From Astragalus membranaceus (Eukaryota; Streptophyta; Magnoliopsida; Fabales; Fabaceae): a DNA stretch of 64,000 nucleotides. Below the pieces are notes generated by a model. That model did no database searches. It was not told the DNA's origin and saw nothing but the letters and a program-made list of their open reading frames with translations. Positions 1 to 10,857 of this stretch are shown one piece after another (position 1 is the first letter of the stretch; the number at the start of each line of letters is the position of its first letter). Location: NCBI GenBank assembly GCA_039519185.1, contig CM076851.1:46730751-46794750 (forward strand), read 5' to 3'. The position numbers were made by a program, and so were the translations under genes.

Positions 1-588
1 TTTCCACTCCTTTTCCTCTTGTTGTTGGTAGAGGTACTTCCGGCTTTTCCTTTGGCTTCCTCAACTAGGGCTCTGCAGTACTCCACAAATTTGTACACCT
101 CAAGCGGGGTGTTGAGGGGATACATCTCAGTTTCAGCTTTTCTTAATTTCCTGGGCATATCCGCAAGAGCCTGGTTGACCAATTCTGATAGCTTGGAGAA
201 CCTATCCTTCCAGTGTTGAACTTCATCCCTCAGCTCAATGATGACTGCCTGCTCTTCAATCCTACCGAGCAGCTCAACATAGCGATGTTCCCAATACTGA
301 CTTTCATCCCTCACTTGCCGGTACGCATTGCTGATGTGACAAAGACGCTCCTTCAACTCATCAGAATCCTCTTGCTCTGCTTTTAGGGCCCGCTGATATT
401 CCCTGAGGATGTTCTCAAAAGAGTCTCTCTCTTGCACAACACTGTCTAACTTACTCTCCCATTCAGCTTGTAACATGCGGGATTCTCCTTTGACTTGGCA
501 AGCAAGCTTTTCGCCGTTCTCTCTTCCATTTTTGCTTCATCCCATAACTCTTTCCACTGATTGGCTTCTTCCAGGGCCTTCTTCTCTT
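1..588 (-). pseudogene. Ogre ORF1 C-terminal coiled coil, frameshifted, partial
   Basis: Continuation of the same ORF1. Read on the minus strand it gives charged coiled-coil sequence such as DELKERLCHISNAYRQVRDE and ELRDEVQHWKDRFSKLSELV, but at least two more frame changes separate it from the part ending at 589. The real C-terminus lies at or beyond the left edge. Confidence 0.6.
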
Positions 589-2154
589 TCAAGCTTCGTC
601 TCTTATTTCCTCCTTGGCTCCTTGCAGATACCTTTGAACTTCTAACTTGCTCTCCTCTTCCCCTTTTAGTTTCTGACTGAAACTCTCAATGGTAGCAGAC
701 TTCAGGGCATTTTCTTCTTTCAACCTCTTGTTCTTCAGAGCCATCTTCTCTATCTCAGCTTGCAAAGATTTCTTCTCTTCCTCTGCCTTCATCAGAGCCA
801 ACTTAACTTCGCCTAATTCTTCGACAACAGGGGCACTGGCGTCTACTACTTCCCTCTCGACTTGCAACTCTTTTTGGTAAGGCAGTTGAACATTCTGGAT
901 CCTTTTTCCGAGCCACTGAGCGAAGGTGATACCACTAGTCCTCTGAGCGAGCTCTACTTTTCCCATGCGAACCACCGTACTCCAGGCTTGCAAGACCTTT
1001 CTAAGCAAACTGTCATCTTTTGGTCCTCCTTCATAGATGTAAAGCGGGAATATCATCTCTTCAGTAGGCGAATTCCTCATCGGATACCCTAATTGCCTCA
1101 GAGTCAGAGACGGGTTGTAGTTGATGCATCCCTTAGTGCCCATCAGCGGGACATTTTGAAACACCACAGCGGAAGACTACCTTAGGCCTATCTTCCCAGC
1201 AAGATGAGAGATACCAACGGATCGAGTGCTCATCTAGACCCCCTAGAAACTGGATCCACTCTTGAATACTCATAGCTTTCACCTCACAAGTTACAGCGTA
1301 GCTAATCAACTTTTCCACTCGTGTTGGGTTGGTGAAGGCATGAATGAGAAGCCATGCATACAACAGGTGAGAAGAGCAAGAGATTTTCTTCCTTCTCAAG
1401 TCACAATGATGAGTGAAAGCAGAATAAGTGTCAGCAAGGATGGCGGGAATTGGATTAATGGGGCTCTCCTATTCTGAAAAGCTAGGAAAATACCAATAAC
1501 GGTCACATCCACATACCTCTCAATCTGCGGAAAGAGAACAACCCCAAAAATTGCTAAGGCCAAAACTCGCTTGAAGACAACCCAATTTTTACTTCTAGCA
1601 TAGGCTCCCATTAAACCTTCAAGGTAGCTCTGCGGGAAACCTATCACATTGTTTCTCTTTTGCTTTTGGAGCTTCAGATCCTCTACACTTACTTGCAATA
1701 ATGCAGCGAACCCCTCATCTGTGTAGTACTGTTCTTGATACCGGTAGGGGACAGCTTCGGTCTGAGTGAAACCCAAAATCTGCTGATATTCCTCCAATGT
1801 GGGTGCCATTTGAAAATTTTTGAAAAGAAAGCACCTGATTTCTGGGTCATAGAATCTACTCAAAGCCACAATAGCCTCAGTCTGCACCTCTAGCAACAAC
1901 AACTTCCGGAGGTTCCCATAAGCATTATCAAACGATCCCTTTTCAATAGGTCCCATCAGGTCAGCCCATTTTTTCAGACTAGTCACATCTACCTTGTTTA
2001 CAACGGGGTACCTTGGAGTATACACCGTTTCCCTTCTAGATTCCATGCCGTATCTATGACAAAAATTTCTCATTACTTGGGGTTCTCGGTAAGCAAACCA
2101 TGATGAAATGCAAAGATGCATGCGAAAATTATCGAAAATGTATGTTTTATGCAA
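589..2154 (-). pseudogene. Ogre ORF1 (DUF7745-type plant mobile domain protein), frameshifted
   Basis: First ORF of the Ogre element, of unknown molecular function, placed upstream of gag in this lineage. Three overlapping minus-strand frames (2154-1396, 1399-1133, 1167-589) follow one conserved protein in order. The first frame holds the DUF7745-like helical part (motifs LKKWADLMGPI and MAPTLEEYQQILGF). The second holds a WIQFLGGLDEHSIRWYLSSC segment. The third holds NVPLMGTKGCINYNPSLTLRQ followed by a long Lys/Glu-rich coiled coil. The frame changes near 1400 and 1160 mean it cannot make one protein unless these are introns. Family assignment is from motif recall. Confidence 0.75.
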
Positions 2155-3197
2155 AGGATGATGTGTAAATGATGATGATGATGTTCTATGTCTATGTAAC
2201 TCAGAGACCAGTCCTTATTGGCAGTGATTCAAGTTTTTTTTGGAAAATGCGGGTCGTACGTTATTTCATATGGACCGGTATGAGAAAGGCTACATCGGTA
2301 ACTCTTTCACTCCCTCTTTTTTTTTTTAAAATAAAGTGGTTCATATGTCACTTCGTACAGACCGGCGAAAGAAAGGTTACAACGGTAACTCTTTCTCTAT
2401 TTTCTCTTTTTTCGAAAAATCTCCTTTTCTTTTTGAAAACGTGCCTAGTTTACAATGCAGCACACAATTTGGAAAGCCCTTGTGACCTAAAAAGGGGTGA
2501 GACCTACGATCTAGGGCAATTTAAAGGGTAACCCTCCCATGTGGCTCTATTCACTCCCTCGCAAAGGCTACCAGAGCTAAATCTCTTTTATGATAACACC
2601 CACAACGATGGAATGCCATCTGGTGTGAGGTACCATAAAGAGCATACTCTGGCTGAAACTTTCGTGAGAGCAGAAGGACATCGGTCCAATTGGCAGTCAC
2701 TACTCGTTTCCACTCTCCTAGGTGTTTTTCAGACCTTGGGTTTTAGGCCTCTCTCAAAGCTCATAATCATAAGGGGGTGAGTGTGTGTAGCGGGGACATA
2801 CCGCCTAAAACTACCCACATATACCCCACCTGCGAAGGAAAACCCAGAACAGTCCAAACAATAGCAAGTGATAACATGTTGTCTACCTAGGGTTCAATAT
2901 CAAATTAGCTAGCCTAGGGTTTCAACAATAATCAAGTGCTTTGCTTTCCTCGGGAAAGGGAGCCGAGAAGAGGGGAACATAACAAGATGGGGGGAAATGC
3001 ATTAGGGTACTAAGCACATAAGCAAAGACGAGGAAAAATAAACATGGAAGGAGAGAAAACAAATGCACATGCATACAACATGATAAGAAGAACAAACCGA
3101 AAAGGGATAGAAGCAAACAAAGTATCCAAATCGCATCGATAGCACACTAAACCACACATTTAATTAGTTAGGCTTGACCCACTTAAAAAAGAAAAGT

Positions 3198-3214
3198 CCC
3201 CAGTGAAGTCGCCA
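3198..3214 (-). promoter_or_regulatory. Primer-binding site of Ogre element A
   Basis: Two bases inside the LTR boundary the minus strand reads TGGCGACTTCACTGGGG. The leading TGG pairs with a tRNA CCA end. Ogre/Tat elements are known to prime from tRNA-Arg; that tRNA identity is inferred from the lineage. Confidence 0.7.
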
Positions 3215-4976
3215 GCTGTTGCGCCCGAAAAATCCGGCTTGGGACTTTTCGTTTGACAACGTGGAAAAATTTGGAAGCCGCCATCAATATTTTAATTTTA
3301 AGACCAAAACATTGAAAAAAGGTCTTTTAAACAAGGCGGATGGTCTTCTGAAAACTAGAGATGTAGGTTCGGGGGTCGGTTAGGTATGGGGAAGGTTTTA
3401 GCACCCCACGCCTCCTTTCTACCGAAAGGGAACCTTTAATTAAACGTGTGGTTTTAAGTGCTGATTTGGAAAATACTTAAATTTGCCCTTTTTCGAAGAG
3501 AGAAAGAAAAGACTTAATGAAAATTTTATTTTTTGGCGAGAAAGGAGGAAAAAGGGTTTTTAGAAAGAAGTGCTTGACGGGACATGGCCCGCTCCTACGT
3601 ATCTCCCGGTGCGATGGAGAATTCAAAGCTACGTAGTTCTTGTTCGTTTGGAAAACGGTTTTTGTTTTTTAATCTTTTTGGAGTTTTTCGCAAAGGGGTT
3701 GAGCGTTCGTAGTGACCAAACAACAACGGTTTAGAGTGGTCACACTACTACTCTTATGAAAATGAATTATCATTAACGACCAAACGGCAACGGCGCGAGT
3801 GATGATTAATGATAATCGGTTTTTATTTTGAGCATTGAAAAGGTTTTCGCGATTGAAGGAGAGCGTTTGTGAGGACCAAACAACAACGGTTTAGAGTGGC
3901 CACACTACTAGCTCTCACCGGAATGAAATCATCACCCACAATCAAACGGCAACGGCGCGAGTGATCATTAATGATGATTAGTTTTGATTTCGACGTTTGA
4001 AAAGATTTGTTTTTGAAAAGTGTCTTCGTTGGTTTTAATTGAAGAGAACGTCGTGATGAAAGGAATTTGCAATTGGATTGATTTTCGTTCGGGGAAATAT
4101 TTATCCATCATTTAAAAAAAGGTTTGAGAAAAAATAAGTTCGTTTAGGGAAAAGAATATTTATCATTTGGGAAAAAGGTTTTGTAAAAAAAAACGTTTAT
4201 CTAGGGGAAAGAAATAAAATTTGAAAAGAAAAACAGGGGGTGAAATAGTAAAATGGGGGGTGCAAATAAAAGGAGGGCTGTATTATTAAAATGGGAGTGC
4301 AAATAGTGAGCAGCAGCCCAGTTTCTGTACTAGTCCACGAGTTCATGGGCTTTTCAGGGGAGTGTATAATGGAATTGGTGGTGTGCGAATAGTAACCAGA
4401 ATTTTAAAACAACAAAAAAAAGAAAGGGAAAAAAAAGAAGGCATATATAAGTGGAAACAAACTATTTGCTGAACCCTAATCTTTGATCTTCAGCGCCGCA
4501 TCACCATTTTTAAGAGAGAGAGTGCGAAAATTTTAGGTGAGAGAGAGGGAAGAGTTTCGCGAAGGTGGGAGAATGGGGGAGGTCGACGGCGGTGAGATCG
4601 CCGGGGAGGAAGAGCTCGCGATGGTGCAATGCTTGCTCACGGCGAGGCGTTCGGAGGTGTTGCTGACCGGCCGTTCCATAGCCAGCGGTGACGAGGAGAA
4701 AGGGGGTAAAGGGGATCCGGTGATTCTGTCACCGTATATGGGCTGACGCGACGGTTTGGCTACGGTTTTCGCGGCTGGGCTACGACGGGGACGGCGACGG
4801 CTCGGCGGTGTGCTGTCAGCGACGACATCTGTGGTTCAGAAAGGGGACAACGACGGTTTCTGCCACGCGACGGGGAGGAGAGGGCTGTTCGCGAAGAGGG
4901 CCGTGTAGGAGGCGGCGGCAACCACCACACACGGTGGCGACCACCACACACGGTGGCCGGAGTGGGGGGTATGGCT

Positions 4977-4978
<2 letters not shown>

Positions 4979-5058
<80 letters not shown>
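4979..5058. repeat. (CT)n microsatellite
   Basis: About 80 bp of near-perfect CT dinucleotides inside the Ogre A LTR. It creates spurious Leu-Ser and Arg-Glu ORFs on the two strands. Confidence 0.95.
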
Positions 5059-5568
5059 ATTCTACTGCTTGGTTCATAAGAAAAACCTTTTCTCTTTTTT
5101 TTCATAAAAAAAAAAAAGTTTCCTCTGCTCATAAGAAAAATTTTTCGTGTTTGATTTATTAGTCTATCTATAGGTCTGTTCCCTCAAAAATAATAGTGTA
5201 TGTATACATGTATGTATATATATATATATACTTTGAGAAGAGAAAAACTTTATTTGCAGCATAATACAGGAGCCAGAATCTAAGCTACACACATCAGTGA
5301 AAACCTTTTTTTTTTTTAAACAATACTATATCATCTATATAACAGGAGTGAGAACAAGTAAATTGGGGCCACAACAATGACTAAATAAGTTTAGAAACTA
5401 ACCTGGTTCCAAAAAAAACAGCAGACTCCTTCTTTCTTCTGAACCAAATCTTGTGCTCTGTCTCTCCCAACTATGACTTCTCTCTATCGTATTGTGTGTT
5501 TCTTTTACTGTGTGTATCTTGTTATCTATGTGTATCTCCCTCTTTTTAATACTGGCTTCTGTTCATTG

Positions 5569-5576
5569 TATTTATA
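5569..5576 (-). promoter_or_regulatory. TATA box in Ogre A LTR
   Basis: TATAAATA in element sense. It sits at an equivalent place, about 750 bp from the LTR start, to the TATAAATA boxes in both LTRs of the second Ogre element. Confidence 0.5.
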
Positions 5577-6327
5577 GGCAAAATTATGGTGTAGGTGGGT
5601 GCTGAGCAGGGGATCAAAACCCTAAGGGGACCAGTTTGTTGCTGTTGCAGTGGAGCAGCAAGGAGCAGCAGGGGGCAGCAACCTGTTTTTTGCCAAAAAG
5701 GTGAAAAGCCAAGAGGCAAGGAGAAGGGAATTTGGGCTTCATCCTCAAAATACCTCCTGCCACAACAACAGCAAAGGCAGCGCCTGCTGTTCCTCTTTTT
5801 TTAATTTTGTTTTAATTAATTTTTTGTTTTTATTTTTGTCTCAATGTATAAAAGAGTTGACTCCCCTTTTTTTGTGGTACTATCCACCTTAATTTTTGTT
5901 TGAATGTGTGACAAAATAAATAAAGGGACAGCTGATTTTAAATTATTATTACTATTTATTATTATTATTTTTATTATTTTTTCTTTATGATAATAAAAGC
6001 GGTAAAAACAACGCGTACCGACACGACGACTCGAAATGAAACGCGCGTTCACCCTAAGACTAGGAACGCGCACGCGATCAGAACACGCATGCGCGTAAAA
6101 CGGTAAAACTAAAAGCGCACCGACGCATTTGCTCACACGACTCGAAACCGACACGCGCTTGCGTTTATTATTTTTTATTATTTGTTGGACTCTCTTTTTT
6201 TGAAAACAACGAGCGCCAAACAAAACCGTTGCACGAGAGTGTCAAATACACCCGCATTTAGAACAATATGCGAAGCGATAAAATTTTTGGGATTTTTCGA
6301 TTAGTCGGACAAAATTGGGGTATGACA

Positions 6328-8240
6328 GTGTGTTCATGAAAATTCAATTGGGTGTGTTGGATGCTTGAAGGTTCGCATATGTGTGTGCATAGGCGCCTAG
6401 GGTGCCATAGTGTTGATGTTGATAATGGGTAAAAATGATTTTTTTATGATGTGAATAAAGTTTGATTTTTGGTGGTTGGAATTTTGGGTTGTGTTGGTCA
6501 TGTGAAAAATTTTGAGAAAAATAATGTTTTGTGCTGAAATTGGGCAAAAATCTGTGTTGCTGAAAGTGCCTGGGCGCTGGGTGCCCATGGTGCTGTGCGC
6601 TGTGCAGTGTTGCTCCAGGCGCTGGGCGCTGGGCGCTGAGCGCCCGTGCGCGTGTGTGTGTGCGTAGCGCTGGGCGCTGAGCGCCTGTGTGCGTGTGTTG
6701 CGTGCTGCGCCAAGGCGCTGGGCGCCAGGCGCTGAGCGCTGAGCGCCCGGGTGTGTGTGCGTGCGTGTGTTGCCTTTTGCTAGGCGCTGGGTGCCCATGG
6801 CGCCAATTTTTCAGGATGTCCCAAAATATTTTCGAAAACTGTTTTCGCTATATCTTTTGACTCGGATATCCGTTTTGAACGATTCAAAAAGCGTTGTGAA
6901 GCATTTTCAGTTGTCCACCTGTGTGTTCCATTTTTAAAAATTAAAACTTATAATTTCAGAAGGTTGCTGGGCGCCCAAGTGGCTGTCCCTCGTGGTCGTT
7001 GCTGTGATATGGAAAACGCGTTTGGTGTCTTTAAAAATTCTCTTTTGCGTACGATCAGTGGTTTTTAACGAAGTAATGTCAAAAATGATGATTTTGACGA
7101 TGATGCCCCTAGTGGTTAGTTAAATGACTGTTTTGCCCTTAGTGGCTAATATTATTTTATAATGACGTGTAAGGACTGTTTTGCCCTTAGTGGCTCATAT
7201 TATTTTATAATGACATGTAAATGACTGTTTTGCCCTTAGTGGCTAAAATTAATTATAATGATGTGTAAATGACGATGATGCCCTCGGTGGCTAGTAAATG
7301 ACGTTTTTGCCCTCAGTGGCTATTGTTTGAGCTGATGATATTTATTGTATAAGTGACGATGAAAACCCAGTGACGTTTGAGGCCCGAGAGGCTAACTGAT
7401 GTTAAGGTCTAAAGGGCCAAGTGACGTTGTGTGTTGATTGGGAATTTGACAGGTGCAGTGCTCCTTGTGAGCAAACTGGTAAGTGACGGGTCACATAGTT
7501 GACTATGATTTTGGGTATTTGTGTATGAGTGTGTTTGTGAGTGGTGCATGTCATTGTGTCTCATGCCCCATATGCATAAACCCAGTGACGTTTTGAGGCC
7601 CATGTGGCTAAGTGACGATGAGGCCTTAAGGGCTAAGCGACGTTTGTGAAAAGGTACCTCATGCATATGCCCGCGAGTGGGTTGCATTTCATATGCCTAC
7701 ATGACATGAGATGAGTTATTGTAAGTGATGTGAATGATGATTGTGATGTGAGTGTTTAGCGTTTTGGATGCTGATTGCTCTAGTGCGTAGCCTACGATTA
7801 GTACTTATCATATTTTCTATTATATGGATTGAAATGATGCTCACCCTTTCCTGTTTGAATGTTACCCCCGTGTTGGTAACGTGCAGGTGATTCCCAGTGA
7901 AGGCCTTAGCTTCACTTCTTGAGTCAAGTCGTCATGCTCTGATACGTAGCACCTGGGGGATGTATTTGATGCTTTGCTGATGTACTTAGATTTTTATACT
8001 GTTGATGGGTTGATTTACTTTTCCGCTGCGTTGTCGTTGGATTTTACGACGTAGTTTTCGATGTTTTGAGGTCTCCCTATTGTGGAGTGCTATGTATTGC
8101 ACCTTTGACGACGTACTATTTTAATTGAGACTTGAGGTTTTATTTTGACGTATGTGTGACACCCTCGTGGTGAAATCGAAAAATGATTTTTGAACTCTGA
8201 TTTTCTTAATTAAAAAAAAGGGTAGAAAGGGGGTGTTACA
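6328..8240 (+). repeat. 5' LTR (3' part) of gag-pol-less chromovirus-like element B
   Basis: Copy of 11493-13462 with few differences, ending TGTTACA just before a tRNA-Met primer site. The first ~640 bp of this LTR (matching 10858-11497) are missing because Ogre A inserted here. Contents: GGCGCC-rich minisatellite (6560-6795), short repeated TGCCCTTAGTGGCTA units (7080-7330), and a block conserved in related LTRs (7843-7895). Confidence 0.9.
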
Positions 8241-8244
8241 TTAG

Positions 8245-8262
8245 TGGTATCAGAGCAATGGT
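8245..8262 (+). promoter_or_regulatory. Primer-binding site (tRNA-Met) of element B
   Basis: TGGTATCAGAGCAATGGT four bases after the LTR. TGGTATCAGAGC is the classic complement of the plant initiator tRNA-Met 3' end used by many chromoviruses. Confidence 0.9.
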
Positions 8263-10316
8263 TGGTCCGTCCGCCCAAGTCGTCGAGTCGTTGTGTCGGT
8301 GTACGACCAACTGTTGTCTTTTAAGTGCTGACCAATATTTGTATTGCAGGTAAGCCAAGAGTTGCTAATGGTAAGTAAACTAGTGGGGGAGACGCCCCTA
8401 CTGGTATTGTGTGCTGTTTGCTATGTTGTGCTCCGTGTGAACCCTATGTCGTTTGGTTGTGACTTTTATTTTGACCCTGTTGTTGTGCTTATGTGCTTTT
8501 GGTGATTGCTGCTGCTATAAATTAAGTTACTGTTGTGCTGCAAAGTAAATACTGTGTTATTGCCATTGCTGTTTGTTTATTGTTACGTAGTTGGGTTATT
8601 GTACCATTACACTACTGTTGCTGTTAGCTGGAAATATTGTACTGTTTTCTAAGGATTAGTGTTGCTGTTTGATTATTGATGTTTTTGAAAACCGTTTTAT
8701 TTTAGCGGCACTAATGTCATGTGCTGTGTAATTTTGTGATCTGAAACGAACAACTTTGAAATTGTTTTTGAAAAGTCAAATGGACGATTTTACGGTTGGA
8801 AACTGATATTGGTGATGAAATCTACTTTAACGAAGGAACGTAGGTGTTGTTGTTGTAGAAATTGAAAGAAATGAATTATTTTGGACTTAGGATTTTAAAT
8901 GAAGGAAGTGTAGGTGTCGAAGTTTTGTGGAATTGGAAAAATGACCTTTTTCTCTAATTGGTTTTATTTTAAAAAGGAGTAGCGACTTGTGGTGGTGTGG
9001 GTTTTGAAAATCTTGTCAAAAATGATTTGATCACGATTTTGAAAACTATTATTGGGTTTCTTTGGGAGCAAAAATGTATTAGTATGTATGAAACCTTGTG
9101 TGCTCTATGATGTTTAAATTGGTTAAGAAATATTGGCGTGCTCTAAGTATTGTTTGATTTATGTGGAATATGTATTGCTCGTAAATTACATAGCGAGTGT
9201 GTTGAAGTGATTGATGTACTTTAATTGGTTAGTGTATGATTATTGGGGAGTTTAAACTATACTTGATGGCTGAATTTGTGGCTGCTTAGATGCTTAATTT
9301 GTTGCTAAGCTCACTGTGTAGGCACTTTCTGGGTAGGTTTAACCTTCGGATAAACTGGGACTGTTTTACTGGTTGATAAATCATATAACCTACAATTTTA
9401 GAAACTAGACTGAACGCTTGTCATTTTGGCTTTGGTTTGGTCGCATTTGGAGTAGTATAGCTCCAGTTATGGGCTTCGCAAGTTAGGATAAAATTCTAGG
9501 GACCGTCTGGACATAGAGTCAGTGTTTTGATTGTGGTGTTTTCAAATGAACTCCTTTTCGAATGAATCCAATTTCTTTGAAAACTAGACAAAATGATTTA
9601 CTGTTTAGGCTGAAGTTTCGTGTTATTTGGGGTTGTTTTGGGCATTGTAGAAGAGTCACAACTTTGGACACAGTCGCTGCCCCATTTTCTGGACCAGCTG
9701 CCTTGTTTGTGAAAACTGTGCTGTTCGACTCATCATTTTGAAATTCTAAAAATATAGCCAGAAACTAGCCTCCGTATGTTTTCCGTAGAGGGGTTGTTTG
9801 CTGAATTCCGATGTCGTTTGATAGGGTAAATAAATTTTTGAAGTTTATGTGTGAGTGCTGGAATTTCCTGCGTTGCTTAGTTTATGCTGTCATTGTAACG
9901 GAAAAATGTTTTTGCAATATCTTTTGACCCAGAAGTCCGATTTGAGTAAACTAAAATGTTTTGGAAAGCTTATTCAGAGGCCTAACTGAATATTCCAATT
10001 TCAAGGCAAATTTACTGTTTCTGGTGTCGTTGATTTTTTTAGCGTGTCGGTCGAATTAAATTGTTGTTGTGTCGTCGGTGGCTTAGTGTCCCAAGTCGTT
10101 GTTGCAGTGTCGGCGCTTTGGTGCCTGAAGTTGTTGATGTGTTGTTGATTATAGGATTGTTGGTCCCGGAGTTGTCTCCGCATTGTTGCTTTGTTGTTGT
10201 GTGTGGTTGCCTCGTTAATAATGTTGATGTTTTGGTATTGCCTTGGGTACTGCCGAATGGCCCAAGCTATATTGTTATTGATGATGTTGCTTTGCTGTTG
10301 GTTTGTAGTTGTTGAG

Positions 10317-10496
10317 GTCGCCTGAGTGGCAATTTTAGTTGTGGATGTCGCCTGAGTGGCAATTTTAGTCGTGGATGTCGCCTGAGTGGCAATTGTAGTT
10401 GTTGAGGTCGCCTGAGTGGCAATTTTAGTCGTGGATGTCGCCTGAGTGGCAATTTTAGTTGTTGATGTCGCCTGAGCGGCAAGGTTGTTCGTTGAT
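10317..10496. repeat. 30-bp tandem repeat, six copies
   Basis: Unit GTCGCCTGAGTGGCAATTTT plus AGTTGTGGAT, six copies with small changes, the last most diverged. It gives a spurious minus-strand ORF (10001-10507) with a 10-residue Ala-Thr-Ser-Thr-Thr repeat. Confidence 0.95.
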
Positions 10497-10841
10497 GTTG
10501 TTGTCATGTTGCTAAATTATGAGGCTTGTGGTACGACTGTTGTGCGCCCGGTGAGTTTCGTTGTGATGCTGTGATGATTGAAGTATTTTGTTATCCTTAA
10601 GGGTAGATGAGTGGGGTAGAATGCGAGCTAGTTTATCAGAGTAGTGCGGCGGAGTAGAGAGTGGGTCTGATTAGTACTGCTTGAAGTTACCTGGCTGAAC
10701 AAGTAGGAGGGACGGCCGCGCAAGCACTTACCGCTGGTAATCAAAGCAATAGTAATCAGCATGATTGATAGCACTAGTTGTCTAGGTGGCCTTAGAGGGA
10801 GAGTGTTGGCGTTGACAGGTGAATTTCGAGGACGAAATATT

Positions 10842-10857
10842 CTAAGTGGGGGAGAGT
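10842..10857 (+). promoter_or_regulatory. Polypurine tract of element B
   Basis: CTAAGTGGGGGAGAGT immediately before the 3' LTR, preceded by TTCGAGGACGAAAT, the usual chromovirus 3' signature. Confidence 0.85.

Larger units (their letters stand above)
1..3216 (-). mobile_element. Ogre/Tat element A, internal region (partial)
   Basis: Internal part of a Ty3/gypsy Ogre/Tat element, sense strand minus, cut by the window's left edge. From the LTR inward it holds a primer-binding site (3198-3214), a noncoding leader (about 2160-3197) and a decayed first ORF (1-2154). The leader near 2467-2580 matches the leader of the second Ogre element at 31873-31990, so the two are one family. gag-pol and the other LTR must lie left of the window. 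Confidence 0.85.
3217..6327 (-). repeat. LTR of Ogre element A (5' LTR in element sense)
   Basis: A 3111-bp LTR. On the plus strand it begins TGTTGCGCCCGAAAAATCC and ends GACAAAATTGGGGTATGACA, so in element sense it opens TGTCATACCCCAATTTTGTC, a typical Ogre/Tat start. A TATAAATA box lies at 5576-5569 (minus). It contains an (CT)n tract (4979-5058). The five bases outside (6328-6332, GTGTG) should be the target duplication; the partner is off-window. Confidence 0.85.
8241..10857 (+). mobile_element. Internal region of element B, without gag or pol
   Basis: A 2.6-kb interior between two LTRs, with primer site and polypurine tract but no recognisable gag, protease, RT or integrase. It is therefore a non-autonomous (LARD/TRIM-like) element that would need proteins in trans. 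Nothing coding is seen in 8263-10316. The part at about 9290-9960 resembles 54230-54950 of a different LTR. A 6 x 30-bp tandem array sits at 10317-10496. Confidence 0.75.

Noticed and set aside
4808..5162. Leu-Ser and Arg-Glu repeat ORFs
   Set aside because: Translation of the (CT)n microsatellite.
6397..6798. Minus ORF rich in Ala-Gln-Arg, and its relatives at 11462-12108
   Set aside because: Lies in the GCGCTGGGCGC repeat of the LTR; no protein family.
10001..10507. 168-codon minus ORF with decapeptide repeats
   Set aside because: Product of the 30-bp tandem array; no start context or homology.
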